Assembly (NCBI GenBank): GCA_002369295.1
Contig: DFDR01000034.1
Location: 9,853-73,852 of the forward strand
Source of the DNA: Desulfovibrionaceae bacterium UBA3823
Lineage (GTDB): Bacteria > Desulfobacterota > Desulfovibrionia > Desulfovibrionales > Desulfovibrionaceae
Reading direction: 5' to 3'
DNA length: 64,000 nt
In this document: positions 25,499 through 33,651 of the stretch, piece after piece
Layout of the letters: every line of letters begins with the position of its first letter
How positions within the stretch are numbered: position 1 is the first letter of the stretch
The notes under the pieces: generated by a model
Databases searched by the model: none
What the model was told of the DNA's origin: nothing
What the model saw: the letters and a program-made list of their open reading frames with translations, nothing else
Program-made: the position numbers and the translations under genes

Positions 25499-26885
25499 AG
25501 TAGCGGGCCACGAGCGCAACCCTGTTGCGCGCCTCGGTCTTGCGCAGAATCTGCCGCACGTGCGTCTTGAGAGTGTTCTCCGAGATGCAGAGCCCCTGGC
25601 AGATGGAAGCCGTGTCCGCGCCTTCGGTCAGGAGCAGGAGCACCGACTGCTCGCGGGCCGAGAGACCGTACTTCGACGAGAACAGGGCAAGCGCCCTCGA
25701 TGCCGTGCCGGCCTCGTCCTTGACAGCCTGCTGGGCCGGACCGCCGCGCCCGGCTTCTTCACCGGGCTCGGCCTCTTCGGCCCCGATGCCCGAAAGCGTC
25801 AGCGCATACTGTATCTTCGCGCTGATATAGCTAAAGGAAGCTGAAAAGACGAGGCAGATGAGCATCACGGGCATAACGCCGGGAACGCGCTCGATGAGGA
25901 GGAGCATGCCGAGCCAGGCCGCGAAAGCGGCGACAAGGGGCATTGCCATGGCAAGGCCCAGGCGGTCGAAGCGACGGCCTATGCGGCCGAAGACGAGGAG
26001 CAGATAGAGCAGAACGACGCCCCGGCACACGATGTTAAGCGTGTACAGCGCCCAGAAAAAGACCGAGTCGTCGCTGAACACGACCAGAAAGGGCGCCAGA
26101 AAAACGACGGCAACGCCGACGAGGAGCAGGCGTACGTCGCAGCCTTGCCTGTCGATAAACAGGCCTGTCAGCGGATAGGCGCCCCAGGTGTAGAGATGCA
26201 CGTGCGCCGGCACGGGAAAGGCTGTCGTATGGATGCGGTAGAAGGCGATGTCGATGAAGGCGCTGAGGAGGAAGTAGACGGCTGCCAGGGCAGTCAGGTA
26301 GCGGAGGGACTCCATGCGCTGGCGCACGGCATGCTCGGGCTCGTCCCCCTCCTCATCAGAGGGCCTGCCCCCCTTGAAGGCCCAGACGGCAAAAAGGCCG
26401 CCTAAGGCCTCGAGGCCTGCGAGGGCGTACATGACAGAGTCGTCTGAGGGGCTTTGCGGCAGAAAGTAGAGGAAGAGCCAAAAGAAGCTGGCCATGGCCA
26501 TGGCAACGCCAAAGTGCAGTCCGGGAGTGCGGCTCTGCCTGTAGAGCAGACTCATGACAGGCGGAAGAGACATGGTACCGGCAAAGCAGGCCCCATAGGC
26601 CAGCTGCTCCAGGCCGAGCCATCCAGCACCAGCCCAGAGCAGGGCGGAAGACAGGCTCGGCGCGAACAGGGACAGGGCGCCGATGCTTCTGACAGTCCGA
26701 AACCCGAAGAGCCATCCGCCGGCAAGCAGTCCGGCAAGCATCAGGGCGAGCGCGACAGGCAGGGCGAAAGGAAGTTCGTCCACCCCTCTGCCCTCGATGA
26801 AGCAGAGGTAGGCTGCGGCTAACAGGCACGCCGTGGCGCCAAGAGCCGGGAGCGCGCTCGAACTATCGGTGCCGGAAACAGCCAT
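25446..26885 (-). CDS. LuxR-family regulator fused to a polytopic MFS-like membrane domain
   Basis: A 479-residue protein. Residues 1 to about 370 contain some ten to twelve hydrophobic helices in two halves with an Asp/Glu-rich central loop (SDEEGDEPEHAV about 176), like a major-facilitator permease. After an acidic linker comes a LuxR-type helix-turn-helix domain (LSAREQSVLLLLTEG about 412, then ICISENTLKTHVRQILRK-like residues about 435-452). Such membrane-tethered LuxR regulators are abundant in Eggerthella-type gut bacteria and occur in some anaerobic Desulfovibrionaceae. It would sense a ligand in the membrane domain and bind DNA directly. It is single and convergent with the rhodanese gene. 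Its target and ligand are unknown. Confidence 0.85.
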   Translation of the reverse strand: MAVSGTDSSSALPALGATACLLAAAYLCFIEGRGVDELPFALPVALALMLAGLLAGGWLFGFRTVRSIGALSLFAPSLSSALLWAGAGWLGLEQLAYGACFAGTMSLPPVMSLLYRQSRTPGLHFGVAMAMASFFWLFLYFLPQSPSDDSVMYALAGLEALGGLFAVWAFKGGRPSDEEGDEPEHAVRQRMESLRYLTALAAVYFLLSAFIDIAFYRIHTTAFPVPAHVHLYTWGAYPLTGLFIDRQGCDVRLLLVGVAVVFLAPFLVVFSDDSVFFWALYTLNIVCRGVVLLYLLLVFGRIGRRFDRLGLAMAMPLVAAFAAWLGMLLLIERVPGVMPVMLICLVFSASFSYISAKIQYALTLSGIGAEEAEPGEEAGRGGPAQQAVKDEAGTASRALALFSSKYGLSAREQSVLLLLTEGADTASICQGLCISENTLKTHVRQILRKTEARNRVALVARYFSEQRKFYEQDGAEKSA

Positions 26886-27388
26886 ATCCCCTCCATGCTA
26901 ACGCCACGACTCTACAGCTAAATCGCGCAAAAGTGAACGACCATGCCAAAAACCAGCCCAATCACCCTTTTAGGCGATGCCTTGTGAAAAAAAAACAGCG
27001 TATTTCATCAGTAAGGAGGACGAAGAACCGTTCAGGCCATGGCAAGGTGGCGACACGGGTGACAGGCGCTTGCGCGATTTCCATTGCGCGATTCCCTCTC
27101 CTTCCTCTGTCAAGACGGCGGTCCGCCGCGCGCCTGCAACCGGCACAGCCTTCAGGACAGCCGTTCAAGCATCCTCAAGCCGATGTCTGGACTGGCACAA
27201 ACGACAGGAGAGGAGCAAAATGCACTGAAAAAGCCATCCAATACCCTCATCAAGAACAACTTCACCCCTCACGGTGATTGATCTCTCCCGAAAGTCTTGA
27301 TACTTGCGCTTAACCATAGCGGTTCCGCCATCGCAGGCAGATTCGCCCGCAACACTGCAACCCTTACCTTCAGCAAAGGTGCCCGAAA
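26886..27388. other. Intergenic region, no gene seen
   Basis: About 500 bases upstream of the HdeA-like genes and of the LuxR regulator's promoter side. A 10-base direct repeat TTGCGCGATT occurs twice around 27072-27095. Short open frames overlap each other without ribosome sites or protein features. GC content falls towards 27389. Confidence 0.5.
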
Positions 27389-27673
27389 ATGAAAAAAATG
27401 CTTTTTGCCCTTCTCTGTGCCGGTCTCATGAGCCTGTCTCTGCCTGTCGCCTCCCATGCCGAAGATCTCGACATGGGCGAGATCAAATGCGAACAACTCA
27501 TGAAGATGGGTGATAAAGAAAGAGTTCTTATGATCTTCTGGCTTGACGGCTACCTGAGCCAAAAAAAGAACAATACGCTCATGGATCAAGAATGGATGCA
27601 AAAATTAGTGAAGCATGTTTCTGAATATTGCACCAAAAATCCAAGTGAAACCGTTCTTAGTTCTGTTAAATAA
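27389..27673 (+). CDS. HdeA/HdeB-like periplasmic protein, copy 1
   Basis: A 94-residue protein with a signal peptide (cleavage after SHA, about residue 24). The mature part fits the HdeA/HdeB acid-chaperone pattern: a first Cys in IKCEQLMKM, FWLDGYLS in the middle (HdeB has an equivalent W-x-x-x motif), a Met/Trp-rich stretch, and a second Cys in YCTKNPSETV, which would form the family disulfide. HdeA/B are small periplasmic holdases that unfold at low pH to protect other proteins. GC content is clearly below that of the neighbouring genes. A paralogue follows at 27722. The family call rests on the two Cys positions and spacing and was not checked by search. Confidence 0.65.
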   Translation: MKKMLFALLCAGLMSLSLPVASHAEDLDMGEIKCEQLMKMGDKERVLMIFWLDGYLSQKKNNTLMDQEWMQKLVKHVSEYCTKNPSETVLSSVK

Positions 27674-27721
27674 TAACGTAAAGTAATATCCTATATTATT
27701 ATTTTTATGGAGATTGACATC

Positions 27722-28015
27722 ATGAAAAACTATATCTTTGGTGCTATTATTGCTTCATTTCTACTCTCTGTCCCTCTAGCGGCTCAGGCTGAAACGAAGG
27801 ACGTAATGAAAACAACATGTAAAGAGCTTATTTCTGACCAAAACGATATGCCACTCCTGATGATGTGGATTGATGGCTATCTCAGCGCTGAATCTGACAA
27901 TACCGTTATAAGCGATGAGTGGACGAAAAAGCTCGGCGAGCATATGGGCGAATTTTGCGCTAAGAACCCCGACAAGACAATTAGGGAAGCCATAGACGCT
28001 CTGCCTTCGGAATAG
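27722..28015 (+). CDS. HdeA/HdeB-like periplasmic protein, copy 2
   Basis: A 97-residue paralogue of the preceding gene: signal peptide ending QA (about residue 23), then TTCKELISDQND, MMWIDGYLS, a conserved NTV block, and FCAKNPDKTI. The two cysteines, the WIDGYLS motif and the C-K-N-P end match copy 1 and E. coli HdeB. The start at 27722 (with GGAG in TATGGAGATTGACATC) is preferred over the in-frame ATG at 27707, which would place extra residues before the signal peptide. The coding sequence is strikingly AT-rich for this window, as is the 48-base gap before it, which suggests recent acquisition. The pair is probably transcribed together. Confidence 0.65.
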   Translation: MKNYIFGAIIASFLLSVPLAAQAETKDVMKTTCKELISDQNDMPLLMMWIDGYLSAESDNTVISDEWTKKLGEHMGEFCAKNPDKTIREAIDALPSE

Positions 28016-28119
28016 CTCCATTCGTCCTTAGCCAAGTTCATTGAACGCATGCAATACTGGGGACTTCTTTCCTGCAGACTCAGCATCCCATAAATATAAC
28101 CTTATTAAAAGGTAGATCA

Positions 28120-28458
28120 ATGAAGCTTCGCACCCTTCTTCTTACCGCTCTCCTTGTCCTCTGCTTCGGCGTCGTATCTTCAAGCGCCAGAGAAATCGCC
28201 ATTGTCAACGGATGCGACTTCACCATCAAGCAGCTTGGCCTCGTCGATTCCAATGCCAGCGGCCCTGCCCAGGATCTCCTTGGCCAGGAAGTGCTCGAAA
28301 GTGGCGAGTCCCTCACTGTCGACATCCAGGGTGACGACAAGGGCTGGGAACTCATTGCCGTCGATAACGAAGGCGCCCAGGTGAACTGGCAGAACCTCGA
28401 CCTCAGCGGCGTTACCAAGATCACCCTCAAGGGCGACGGCACTGCCAATCTCCAGTAG
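28120..28458 (+). CDS. Small exported beta-domain protein of unknown function
   Basis: A 112-residue protein with a signal peptide (cleavage after SSA, about residue 23). The mature part follows a widespread secreted single-domain pattern: IVNGCDFTIKQLGL, then LLGQEVLESGESLTV, a W/D-G turn and a final W-x-N-L-D-L-x-x-V-x-x-ITL strand. Proteins of this kind are common in Gram-negative periplasms and often sit in multiple copies; their role is unclear. The mature N-terminus resembles that of the larger protein at 4326. The ribosome site is weak (AAAAGGTAGATCA). Confidence 0.55.
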   Translation: MKLRTLLLTALLVLCFGVVSSSAREIAIVNGCDFTIKQLGLVDSNASGPAQDLLGQEVLESGESLTVDIQGDDKGWELIAVDNEGAQVNWQNLDLSGVTKITLKGDGTANLQ

Positions 28459-28574
28459 TCTCCTTGCAACTGCAACTGATCTCGTGCACACTAGAACGAA
28501 GCGGACATAATATTTTCCGCGCCTTTCCATAACAATCCCAAATTCTTCACTGCCTACGGGCAAAGGAAACTCCC

Positions 28575-29009
28575 ATGAAAAAGATTCTTGCCTCCCTCCT
28601 CTGCGCCGCCTGCCTCGCCTTCGCCGGCAACGCCTCCGCCGCCGTCCAGGAATTCGGCCCCGACTTCGCCCGCTTCACTATCGACGTCAAGGACTGGACC
28701 CCCACCGCAACTCCGAACGGTGCCTCCTTCCTCAGCGCCGACAAAACCTGCAATGTCGTCGTTGCCGTCGACAAGAACGGCGGCGCCAATGCCGAAACCC
28801 TCTGCAAAGCCGTTGCCGAACAGGCTGGCATGAAAGATGCCAAGGAAGTCAGCAAGAATGCCGACAACTACACTGTGCAGGGCACCATCCAGGGCAAGGC
28901 AACCATGATCTCCGTTTCCGTTGAGGGCGACAAGTTCGTCTGCATCTCCATTACTGGCGATCTGCAGAAGGGTGCCTCCTTCATCGATACGCTCGATGAG
29001 AAGAAGTAG
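28575..29009 (+). CDS. Exported protein of unknown function, paralogue 1
   Basis: A 144-residue protein with a signal peptide (cleavage after ASA, residue 22). The mature part (VQEFGPDFARFTIDV, then a W and repeated strand segments, ending GASFIDTLDEKK) is probably a small alpha-beta fold like the PsbP/lipoprotein-type domains. The first 86 bases are identical to those of the gene at 29178, while the rest has diverged. The C-terminal Lys-Lys ending is shared. It has its own terminator at 29065-29098. No function can be assigned. Confidence 0.55.
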   Translation: MKKILASLLCAACLAFAGNASAAVQEFGPDFARFTIDVKDWTPTATPNGASFLSADKTCNVVVAVDKNGGANAETLCKAVAEQAGMKDAKEVSKNADNYTVQGTIQGKATMISVSVEGDKFVCISITGDLQKGASFIDTLDEKK

Positions 29010-29064
29010 GTCCACGCCCTATGCCGGCAGATCTCCCGAACTGTCCGGCGAAGCATAGCTTCGA

Positions 29065-29098
29065 AGCGCTACTTCAACATCAGAAGTAGCGCTTTTTA
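29065..29098 (+). terminator. Rho-independent terminator after paralogue 1
   Basis: A perfect 11-bp stem (29065-29075 with 29083-29093), 7-base loop and a T5 tract. Confidence 0.9.
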
Positions 29099-29177
29099 TT
29101 ATGTAGCAGGGACGCTCGCGAGATAGGCAGACGACGTTCCACCGCACATCAACTCTGCCAACAGCAAGGAGAATAAT

Positions 29178-29612
29178 ATGAAAAAGATTCTTGCCTCCCT
29201 CCTCTGCGCCGCCTGCCTCGCCTTCGCCGGCAACGCCTCCGCCGCCGTCCAGGAATTCGGCCCTGCAGACTGGCGTTTCACTGTAGACGTGCCTGAAGGC
29301 TGGGCGGCAACGGCAAAAGAGAATGGCGTGCAAATAACCAAGAATGACCAGTCTACCAGCTTCCAGGTAGACGTCCATCCTACGGGTGGCAAATCATCCA
29401 AGGAAATCATTGACGCATTGACAAAAGCCACCGGCTTTACCCCCTCTCAAAAAGGGGACGCTTGGGTGCTTAGTGGCGAATCCGATGGCACCAAGATCAC
29501 CATTGTCGTCAACTTCAACGAGGCTGCGGGCAAGTTCTCGGCCATCACCTTGGGTGGCACCGACACTGAGGGAATGGAGAAGATCCTTAACTCCTTCAAG
29601 CTGAAGAAGTAA
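29178..29612 (+). CDS. Exported protein of unknown function, paralogue 2
   Basis: A 144-residue protein of the same length as its neighbour at 28575. Signal peptide and first mature residues (to FG, residue 28) are identical at DNA level to paralogue 1. The mature part (RFTVDVPEGWAAT, VQITKNDQSTSFQVDV, FSAITLGG, EKILNSFKLKK) follows the pattern of a PsbP/DUF-type domain seen in many small secreted proteins, with a better W and GW signature than paralogue 1. AAGGAG precedes the start. A strong terminator follows at 29641. Confidence 0.55.
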   Translation: MKKILASLLCAACLAFAGNASAAVQEFGPADWRFTVDVPEGWAATAKENGVQITKNDQSTSFQVDVHPTGGKSSKEIIDALTKATGFTPSQKGDAWVLSGESDGTKITIVVNFNEAAGKFSAITLGGTDTEGMEKILNSFKLKK

Positions 29613-29640
29613 CATATCTGCGCAGTCCGCTTTCCTGACA

Positions 29641-29682
29641 GGCGCCGGCAAACCACCACAGGTTTCCGGCGCCCGTCTTTTT
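29641..29682 (+). terminator. Rho-independent terminator after paralogue 2
   Basis: Arms GGCGCCGG plus AAACC pair with GGTTT plus CCGGCGCC (29641-29673), followed by CGTCTTTTT. Confidence 0.9.
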
Positions 29683-29785
29683 CCGGTGCCAGCCGGCAAT
29701 GTCGCTACCGTCCATCTTGCCGCATGCTCGGGGGTGCCGGACCATGCCTGTCTCAAGATTGGGTACGCTTTTCTCCCGCCAAAGC

Positions 29786-29822
29786 AAAAGGCCCCAGCAG
29801 GGGAATGTCCCCCGCTGGAGCC
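29786..29822 (-). terminator. Terminator of the rnf operon
   Basis: On the minus strand a GC-rich stem (29790-29822 with internal mismatches, CCAGC/GCTGG and GGGG/CCCC arms) is followed by TTTTG (29786-29789). It lies 28 bases after the apbE stop. Confidence 0.75.
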
Positions 29823-29849
29823 TGGATGGCCAGAGATGGCTCTTTGGCG

Positions 29850-30848
29850 CTACGCGCTCCAGCCTCTCGAGGCAAGCGAACCGCCGCTGCGCAGGAGCAG
29901 GAGGCATCCCACGCCCGGAATCGCATCGGCAAGCTGAACAGCCTTGGCAGGTTCCATGACGGCAAAGGCCGTGGCGAGCGCGTCTGCAAGGGCGCAGTCG
30001 GGCGCTGCCACGCTGGCGCTGACGCAGTCGGCCATGGCCTGGGAGGCAGGGATGACGAGATGGCTCCGGCTTCCGTCGAGCAGGACCTGCTCGTAGACGC
30101 CGGAAGTAGCAAGGCTCCTGTCCGTCAGAGAGACGGCACAGGGGTAGGCTCCGGCACGGAGCGGATCCTCCACGGCAACGCGCCAAGGAGCGCCTGAGGA
30201 GGAGAGGCCAGAGGCCACGATGTCGCCGCCGGCGTTGACCATGTAGTTGGCAAGGCCAGTCTGGGCAAGGACGCGGGCCATGGCCTGGGCAATGTAGCCC
30301 TTGGCGACGCCGTCGAGCGTCACGCCCATGCCGCTCTCTATGCCAAGCCCGTCAAAGCGCCGCACGCGACCGAAGCCGACGAGCTCGAGGCGTTCCGCAA
30401 GCTCTTTGGGCTCCACGCGCCTGCCCTCCTCCCGCGCTGACCGAAGCAGGGAGAGCAGGGGCAGGACCGTGGGATCGAAGCGGCCCTGGGAGAGGCTATG
30501 GATGTCGGCTGCCTGGCGCATGACGGCGCCAAGCTCCCGGGGCACATCGGCAAGGGACCCCTGGCTGTTGAGCACGCCCAGAGGGGACGAGGCCTCGTGG
30601 CAGGTGAGCACAGCCTCGAGCCGGCGGCCTTCGGCAAAGGCCTTTGCCGCGCCGTCCTCGGCAAGGGAAACGGGCGCGCCGGCAATGTCGATGCGCACGA
30701 CCGTGCCCATGAAGAGGGCGGTCTGCTGGTAGCTCTCTTTTGCGGAGTCCAGGGCAAGGACGGCAGAGGGCGCTGCGGCCATGCCGGCCAGGGCGCCCAT
30801 GCCCGCAAGGAAGCTTCTTCTGTTCAGTTGGGTCGCGCGCTTAGGCAT
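29850..30848 (-). CDS. apbE: FAD:protein FMN transferase ApbE
   Basis: A 332-residue periplasmic flavin transferase that links FMN by phosphoester to Thr in RnfG and RnfD. It has a Tat signal (RRSFLAGMG, residues 10-18, cleavage about 33), the family's GTVVRIDI strand about 48, FDPTV about 123, GVTLDGVAKGYIAQ about 175 (magnesium and FAD site), NAGGDIVASG about 205 and a late TALATAF-like segment. It is the last gene of the rnf operon: its start overlaps the rnfB stop by 8 bases, and the pairing with Rnf subunits that need covalent FMN makes its job clear. A terminator follows. Confidence 0.93.
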   Translation of the reverse strand: MPKRATQLNRRSFLAGMGALAGMAAAPSAVLALDSAKESYQQTALFMGTVVRIDIAGAPVSLAEDGAAKAFAEGRRLEAVLTCHEASSPLGVLNSQGSLADVPRELGAVMRQAADIHSLSQGRFDPTVLPLLSLLRSAREEGRRVEPKELAERLELVGFGRVRRFDGLGIESGMGVTLDGVAKGYIAQAMARVLAQTGLANYMVNAGGDIVASGLSSSGAPWRVAVEDPLRAGAYPCAVSLTDRSLATSGVYEQVLLDGSRSHLVIPASQAMADCVSASVAAPDCALADALATAFAVMEPAKAVQLADAIPGVGCLLLLRSGGSLASRGWSA

Positions 30849-31770
30849 GGGGCTGCTCCTTTGTGGCTTCCTGGGCCTGCTGGATGACGGCTGCGGGAGC
30901 TTCCGGCGCCTCGGACTTTTCCTGCTCGGACGTGGACGCAGGAGCCTGCTCCACGCGCTGGTTCAGGAGGTCGATGCGGCGCAGGATGAGGCGCTTGCAG
31001 GCGTCAACGCAGGCCTCTCTGCAGTCGCGGCCGTAGGAGAGGCAGAGCTTGTGGTCTATTTCGATGCGCCCGTCCACGACGCTGAGCGCCTTGGCGGGGC
31101 AGGTGCGCACGCAGCGGCCGCACTTGATGCAGCCGGTGTCGCAGATTTCCGTGACGGCCTTGGCCTTGTCCCTAGAGTTGCAGGGCACGCAGACGCGGGC
31201 GCGGGCCGGAATGAGCTCGAGCACGCCGCGGGGACAGGCGGAAACGCAGGTGCCGCAGCCGGTGCAGGAGCCGATGTCCACGCAGGCGAGGCCGCCGACG
31301 ATGTGCATGGCATCGAAGGGGCAGGCGCGCACGCAGTCGCCGTAGCCGAGGCAGGAGTGGCTGCAGGTATTGGTGCCGCCGCGCAGCAGGGAGGCCGCGG
31401 CGCAGGACGGAATGCCCTGGTACTCGTAGCGCTGGGCCACGTTGCCGGCGTACACGTCGCAGCGCCGCATGGCGACCAGCGGGTCGGCTTCGGCAACGGT
31501 CTTGCCCACGAGTTCGGCAAGGGCGACGATGGCCTCGGACGAGGACGCGCAGCAACGGTTGGCCGGCACGTCGGGGTTGGTGACGACGGCGGTGGCGTAG
31601 CCTTCGCAGCCGGCAAAGCCGCAGCCGCCGCAGTTGGCGCCGGGCAAGAGCTCGAGGGCGGCGACTATCTTGGGGTTCTCCTTGACAGCGAAGACTTTGG
31701 AGGCCGCGGCCAGCAGCACGGCGGCGGCCATGCCGAGGCCAAGCATGGCAAGGATGGAATAGGTAACCAT
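30841..31770 (-). CDS. rnfB: Rnf complex subunit B, iron-sulfur protein
   Basis: A 309-residue subunit that takes electrons from or gives them to ferredoxin. It has an N-terminal membrane helix (about residues 7-27), the Fe-S domain CGGCGFAGCEGYA (about 47-59), then several ferredoxin-type motifs: CLGYGDCVRACPF, CTGCGTCVSACPRG, CIKCGRCVRTCPAKA and a final C-containing C-R-x-x-C-V-D-A-C segment. The tail of about 45 residues is rich in Glu/Ala/Pro, as in other Desulfovibrio RnfB proteins. It follows rnfA and overlaps apbE by 8 bases. Confidence 0.95.
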   Translation of the reverse strand: MVTYSILAMLGLGMAAAVLLAAASKVFAVKENPKIVAALELLPGANCGGCGFAGCEGYATAVVTNPDVPANRCCASSSEAIVALAELVGKTVAEADPLVAMRRCDVYAGNVAQRYEYQGIPSCAAASLLRGGTNTCSHSCLGYGDCVRACPFDAMHIVGGLACVDIGSCTGCGTCVSACPRGVLELIPARARVCVPCNSRDKAKAVTEICDTGCIKCGRCVRTCPAKALSVVDGRIEIDHKLCLSYGRDCREACVDACKRLILRRIDLLNQRVEQAPASTSEQEKSEAPEAPAAVIQQAQEATKEQPHA

Positions 31771-31786
31771 AGCTAGATTCCTCCCG

Positions 31787-32362
31787 TTACTGGGCCATGC
31801 CCTTGAAGGCCATGAAGGCGAGGGACATGAGGCCGGCCATCACCAGCGCGATGGGCGTTCCGGCCATGGTCTTCGGCAGGCGGCAGGTGTCCAGGCGCTC
31901 GCGTATGCCCGCCATGAGCAGGAGCGCCAGAAGGAAGCCGGAGCTGTAGCCGGCCGCGTACAAGAGCGAGGTGACCAGGTCGTAGCCCTTGCGCTGCATG
32001 AGCAGGGCAACGCCCATGACGGCGCAGTTGGTCGTGATGAGGGGAAGGTAGATGCCGAGGGAGCGGTAGAGCGGGGGCACCATCTTCTTGAGGAACATTT
32101 CGACGAACTGCACGAGGGCCGCGATGACCACGATGAAGACGATGGTCTGCAGGTAGCCAAGCTTGAGCGGGTCGAGCACGTAGTGCTGCATGAGCCAGGT
32201 GAAGAGGGTGGCCACGACGGTGACGAAGATGACGGCCGCGCCCATGCCGACGGCGACGCCCTTTTCCCTGGAGCAGCCAAGGTAGGGACAGTTGCCGAGG
32301 AACTGGGACAGCAGGATGTTGTTGACGAAGATGGCCGAAACAAAGATTGCCAGAATATCCAT
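31787..32362 (-). CDS. rnfA: Rnf complex subunit A, membrane protein
   Basis: A 191-residue membrane subunit with six predicted helices, the usual size for RnfA. It contains the paired half-motifs FVNNILLSQFLGNCPYLG near residue 12 and TTNCAVMGVALL near residue 110, each with a Cys that in Rnf/NQR structures holds the iron site buried between RnfA and RnfE. It follows rnfE after 3 bases and precedes rnfB. The gene order C-D-G-E-A-B matches the Desulfovibrio and Clostridium type rather than the A-B-C-D-G-E order of gamma-proteobacteria. Confidence 0.96.
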   Translation of the reverse strand: MDILAIFVSAIFVNNILLSQFLGNCPYLGCSREKGVAVGMGAAVIFVTVVATLFTWLMQHYVLDPLKLGYLQTIVFIVVIAALVQFVEMFLKKMVPPLYRSLGIYLPLITTNCAVMGVALLMQRKGYDLVTSLLYAAGYSSGFLLALLLMAGIRERLDTCRLPKTMAGTPIALVMAGLMSLAFMAFKGMAQ

Positions 32363-32365
32363 TGC

Positions 32366-33067
32366 TTACACTCCCTTCTTGGCATCTTCGGGCATGGCCA
32401 TCTGCAGCTGGCAGGACTTGCAGCTGGCACCACAGGCCTGGCAGCCGATGCTCACCGGCTCGGTGCCGGTGCGGTGGGCCTGCCAGCGGTTGATGCAGTT
32501 CATGCCGGCAAGGATGAGGCCGAGGCAGATGAAGGCGCCCGGCGCCTTGACCATGATCTGGAAGGGCTCGAAGGCATCGCCGAAGAGGCTCATGCCGAAC
32601 CAGGTTCCGTTGCCGAGGATCTCGCGCAGGGAACCGAGGAAGGTCAGCGCCATGGTGAAGCCGAGGCCGATGCCGAGGCCGTCGGCGATGGAGGCAGCCA
32701 CGCCGTTCTTGGCTGCAAAGGCCTCGGCGCGGCCGAGGATGATGCAGTTGACGACGATGAGCGGAACGAAGATGCCGAGCTTCTCGTAGAGGGAGTAGAC
32801 GTAGGCCTGCATGAGCAGCTCGAGGGAGACGACGAGCGAGGCCGCGATGACGATGAAGCAGGCGATGCGCACGGCTTTGGGAATGATGTGCCGCATCATG
32901 GAGACCAGGATGTTGGACAGGGTGAGCACGAAGACGACGGCCACGCCCATGCCGATGCCGTTCTCAGCGGAGGTGGTGACGGCCAGCGTGGGACAGAGGC
33001 CAAGGACAAGGCGGAAGGGGGGCATTTCCTTCCACAGGCCCTTGGTGAATTCCTGCATTAAGGTCAT
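32366..33067 (-). CDS. rnfE: Rnf complex subunit E, membrane protein with Cys-rich tail
   Basis: A 233-residue membrane subunit homologous to RnfA/RnfE and NqrD, with six helices. The motif GLCPTLAVTTSAENG (about residues 23-37) and VNCIILGRAEAFA (about 106-118) carry the Cys residues that pair with RnfA's around the iron site. Unlike most RnfE proteins, its C-terminus (about residues 208-222) carries a CQACGASCKSC motif with four closely spaced cysteines, which could hold an additional metal or cluster. It lies 1 base after the rnfG stop and 3 bases before rnfA. The tail is the only odd feature. Confidence 0.95.
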   Translation of the reverse strand: MTLMQEFTKGLWKEMPPFRLVLGLCPTLAVTTSAENGIGMGVAVVFVLTLSNILVSMMRHIIPKAVRIACFIVIAASLVVSLELLMQAYVYSLYEKLGIFVPLIVVNCIILGRAEAFAAKNGVAASIADGLGIGLGFTMALTFLGSLREILGNGTWFGMSLFGDAFEPFQIMVKAPGAFICLGLILAGMNCINRWQAHRTGTEPVSIGCQACGASCKSCQLQMAMPEDAKKGV

Positions 33068-33068
33068 G

Positions 33069-33650
33069 TTACTTACCTCCCCAGAACTGGACGAGCTCCG
33101 GCTTGAGCTTCTTGTAGAGGGCCTCGGCCTTTTCCACGGCCTCGATGACGCCCTTGGACGAAATGGTGGCGCCCGAGATGCCGTCGATGGAGCCGCCCTG
33201 GGCCGAAAGCTTCACGGGGAGCTTGGCGCCGGCGAACTGTTCGCGGAAGGAGGGCTCCTTCACGCGCATGCCGAGGCCTGGCGTCTCGGAAAGCTGGGTC
33301 GTGCCGATGCCGGCAAGGGTGTCGTTGGCGGTGTTGAAGCCGACGATGACGCCGATGGGACCGCCGTAGCCGGCACCGTGCTCTTCGAGCGCCACGCCGA
33401 CGAGCTTGCCGCCCTGCTTGCTGGGGAAGGCCGTAACCTCCCTGCCGTCTTCAAGCTTGAAGACGTGGCGGTCCGCAATGGGGTTGTTCTCGCCCTTGGC
33501 GAAGACCGAGGCGAGGGCCGGTCCCTGCACGTTGCGCAGCACCTGCTCCTCGATGGCGGGGGCCGTCACGGTCTTCAGGTAGGAGAGGACGAAGCCGGAC
33601 AGTCCGCACAGTGCCGTGAGCACCACAATCATTTTAAGTATGCCGGCCAT
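33069..33650 (-). CDS. rnfG: Rnf complex subunit G, covalent FMN protein
   Basis: A 193-residue subunit with one N-terminal membrane helix (about residues 5-25) and a periplasmic FMN domain. The FMN attachment motif reads GISGATISS near residue 160: the Thr of S-G-A-T is where ApbE links FMN by phosphoester. TQLSETPGLGMRV (about 116-128) is the other typical segment. It lies between rnfD and rnfE with spacing of 1 base on each side, and is a substrate of the apbE product at the operon end. Confidence 0.96.
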   Translation of the reverse strand: MAGILKMIVVLTALCGLSGFVLSYLKTVTAPAIEEQVLRNVQGPALASVFAKGENNPIADRHVFKLEDGREVTAFPSKQGGKLVGVALEEHGAGYGGPIGVIVGFNTANDTLAGIGTTQLSETPGLGMRVKEPSFREQFAGAKLPVKLSAQGGSIDGISGATISSKGVIEAVEKAEALYKKLKPELVQFWGGK

Positions 33651-33651
33651 G

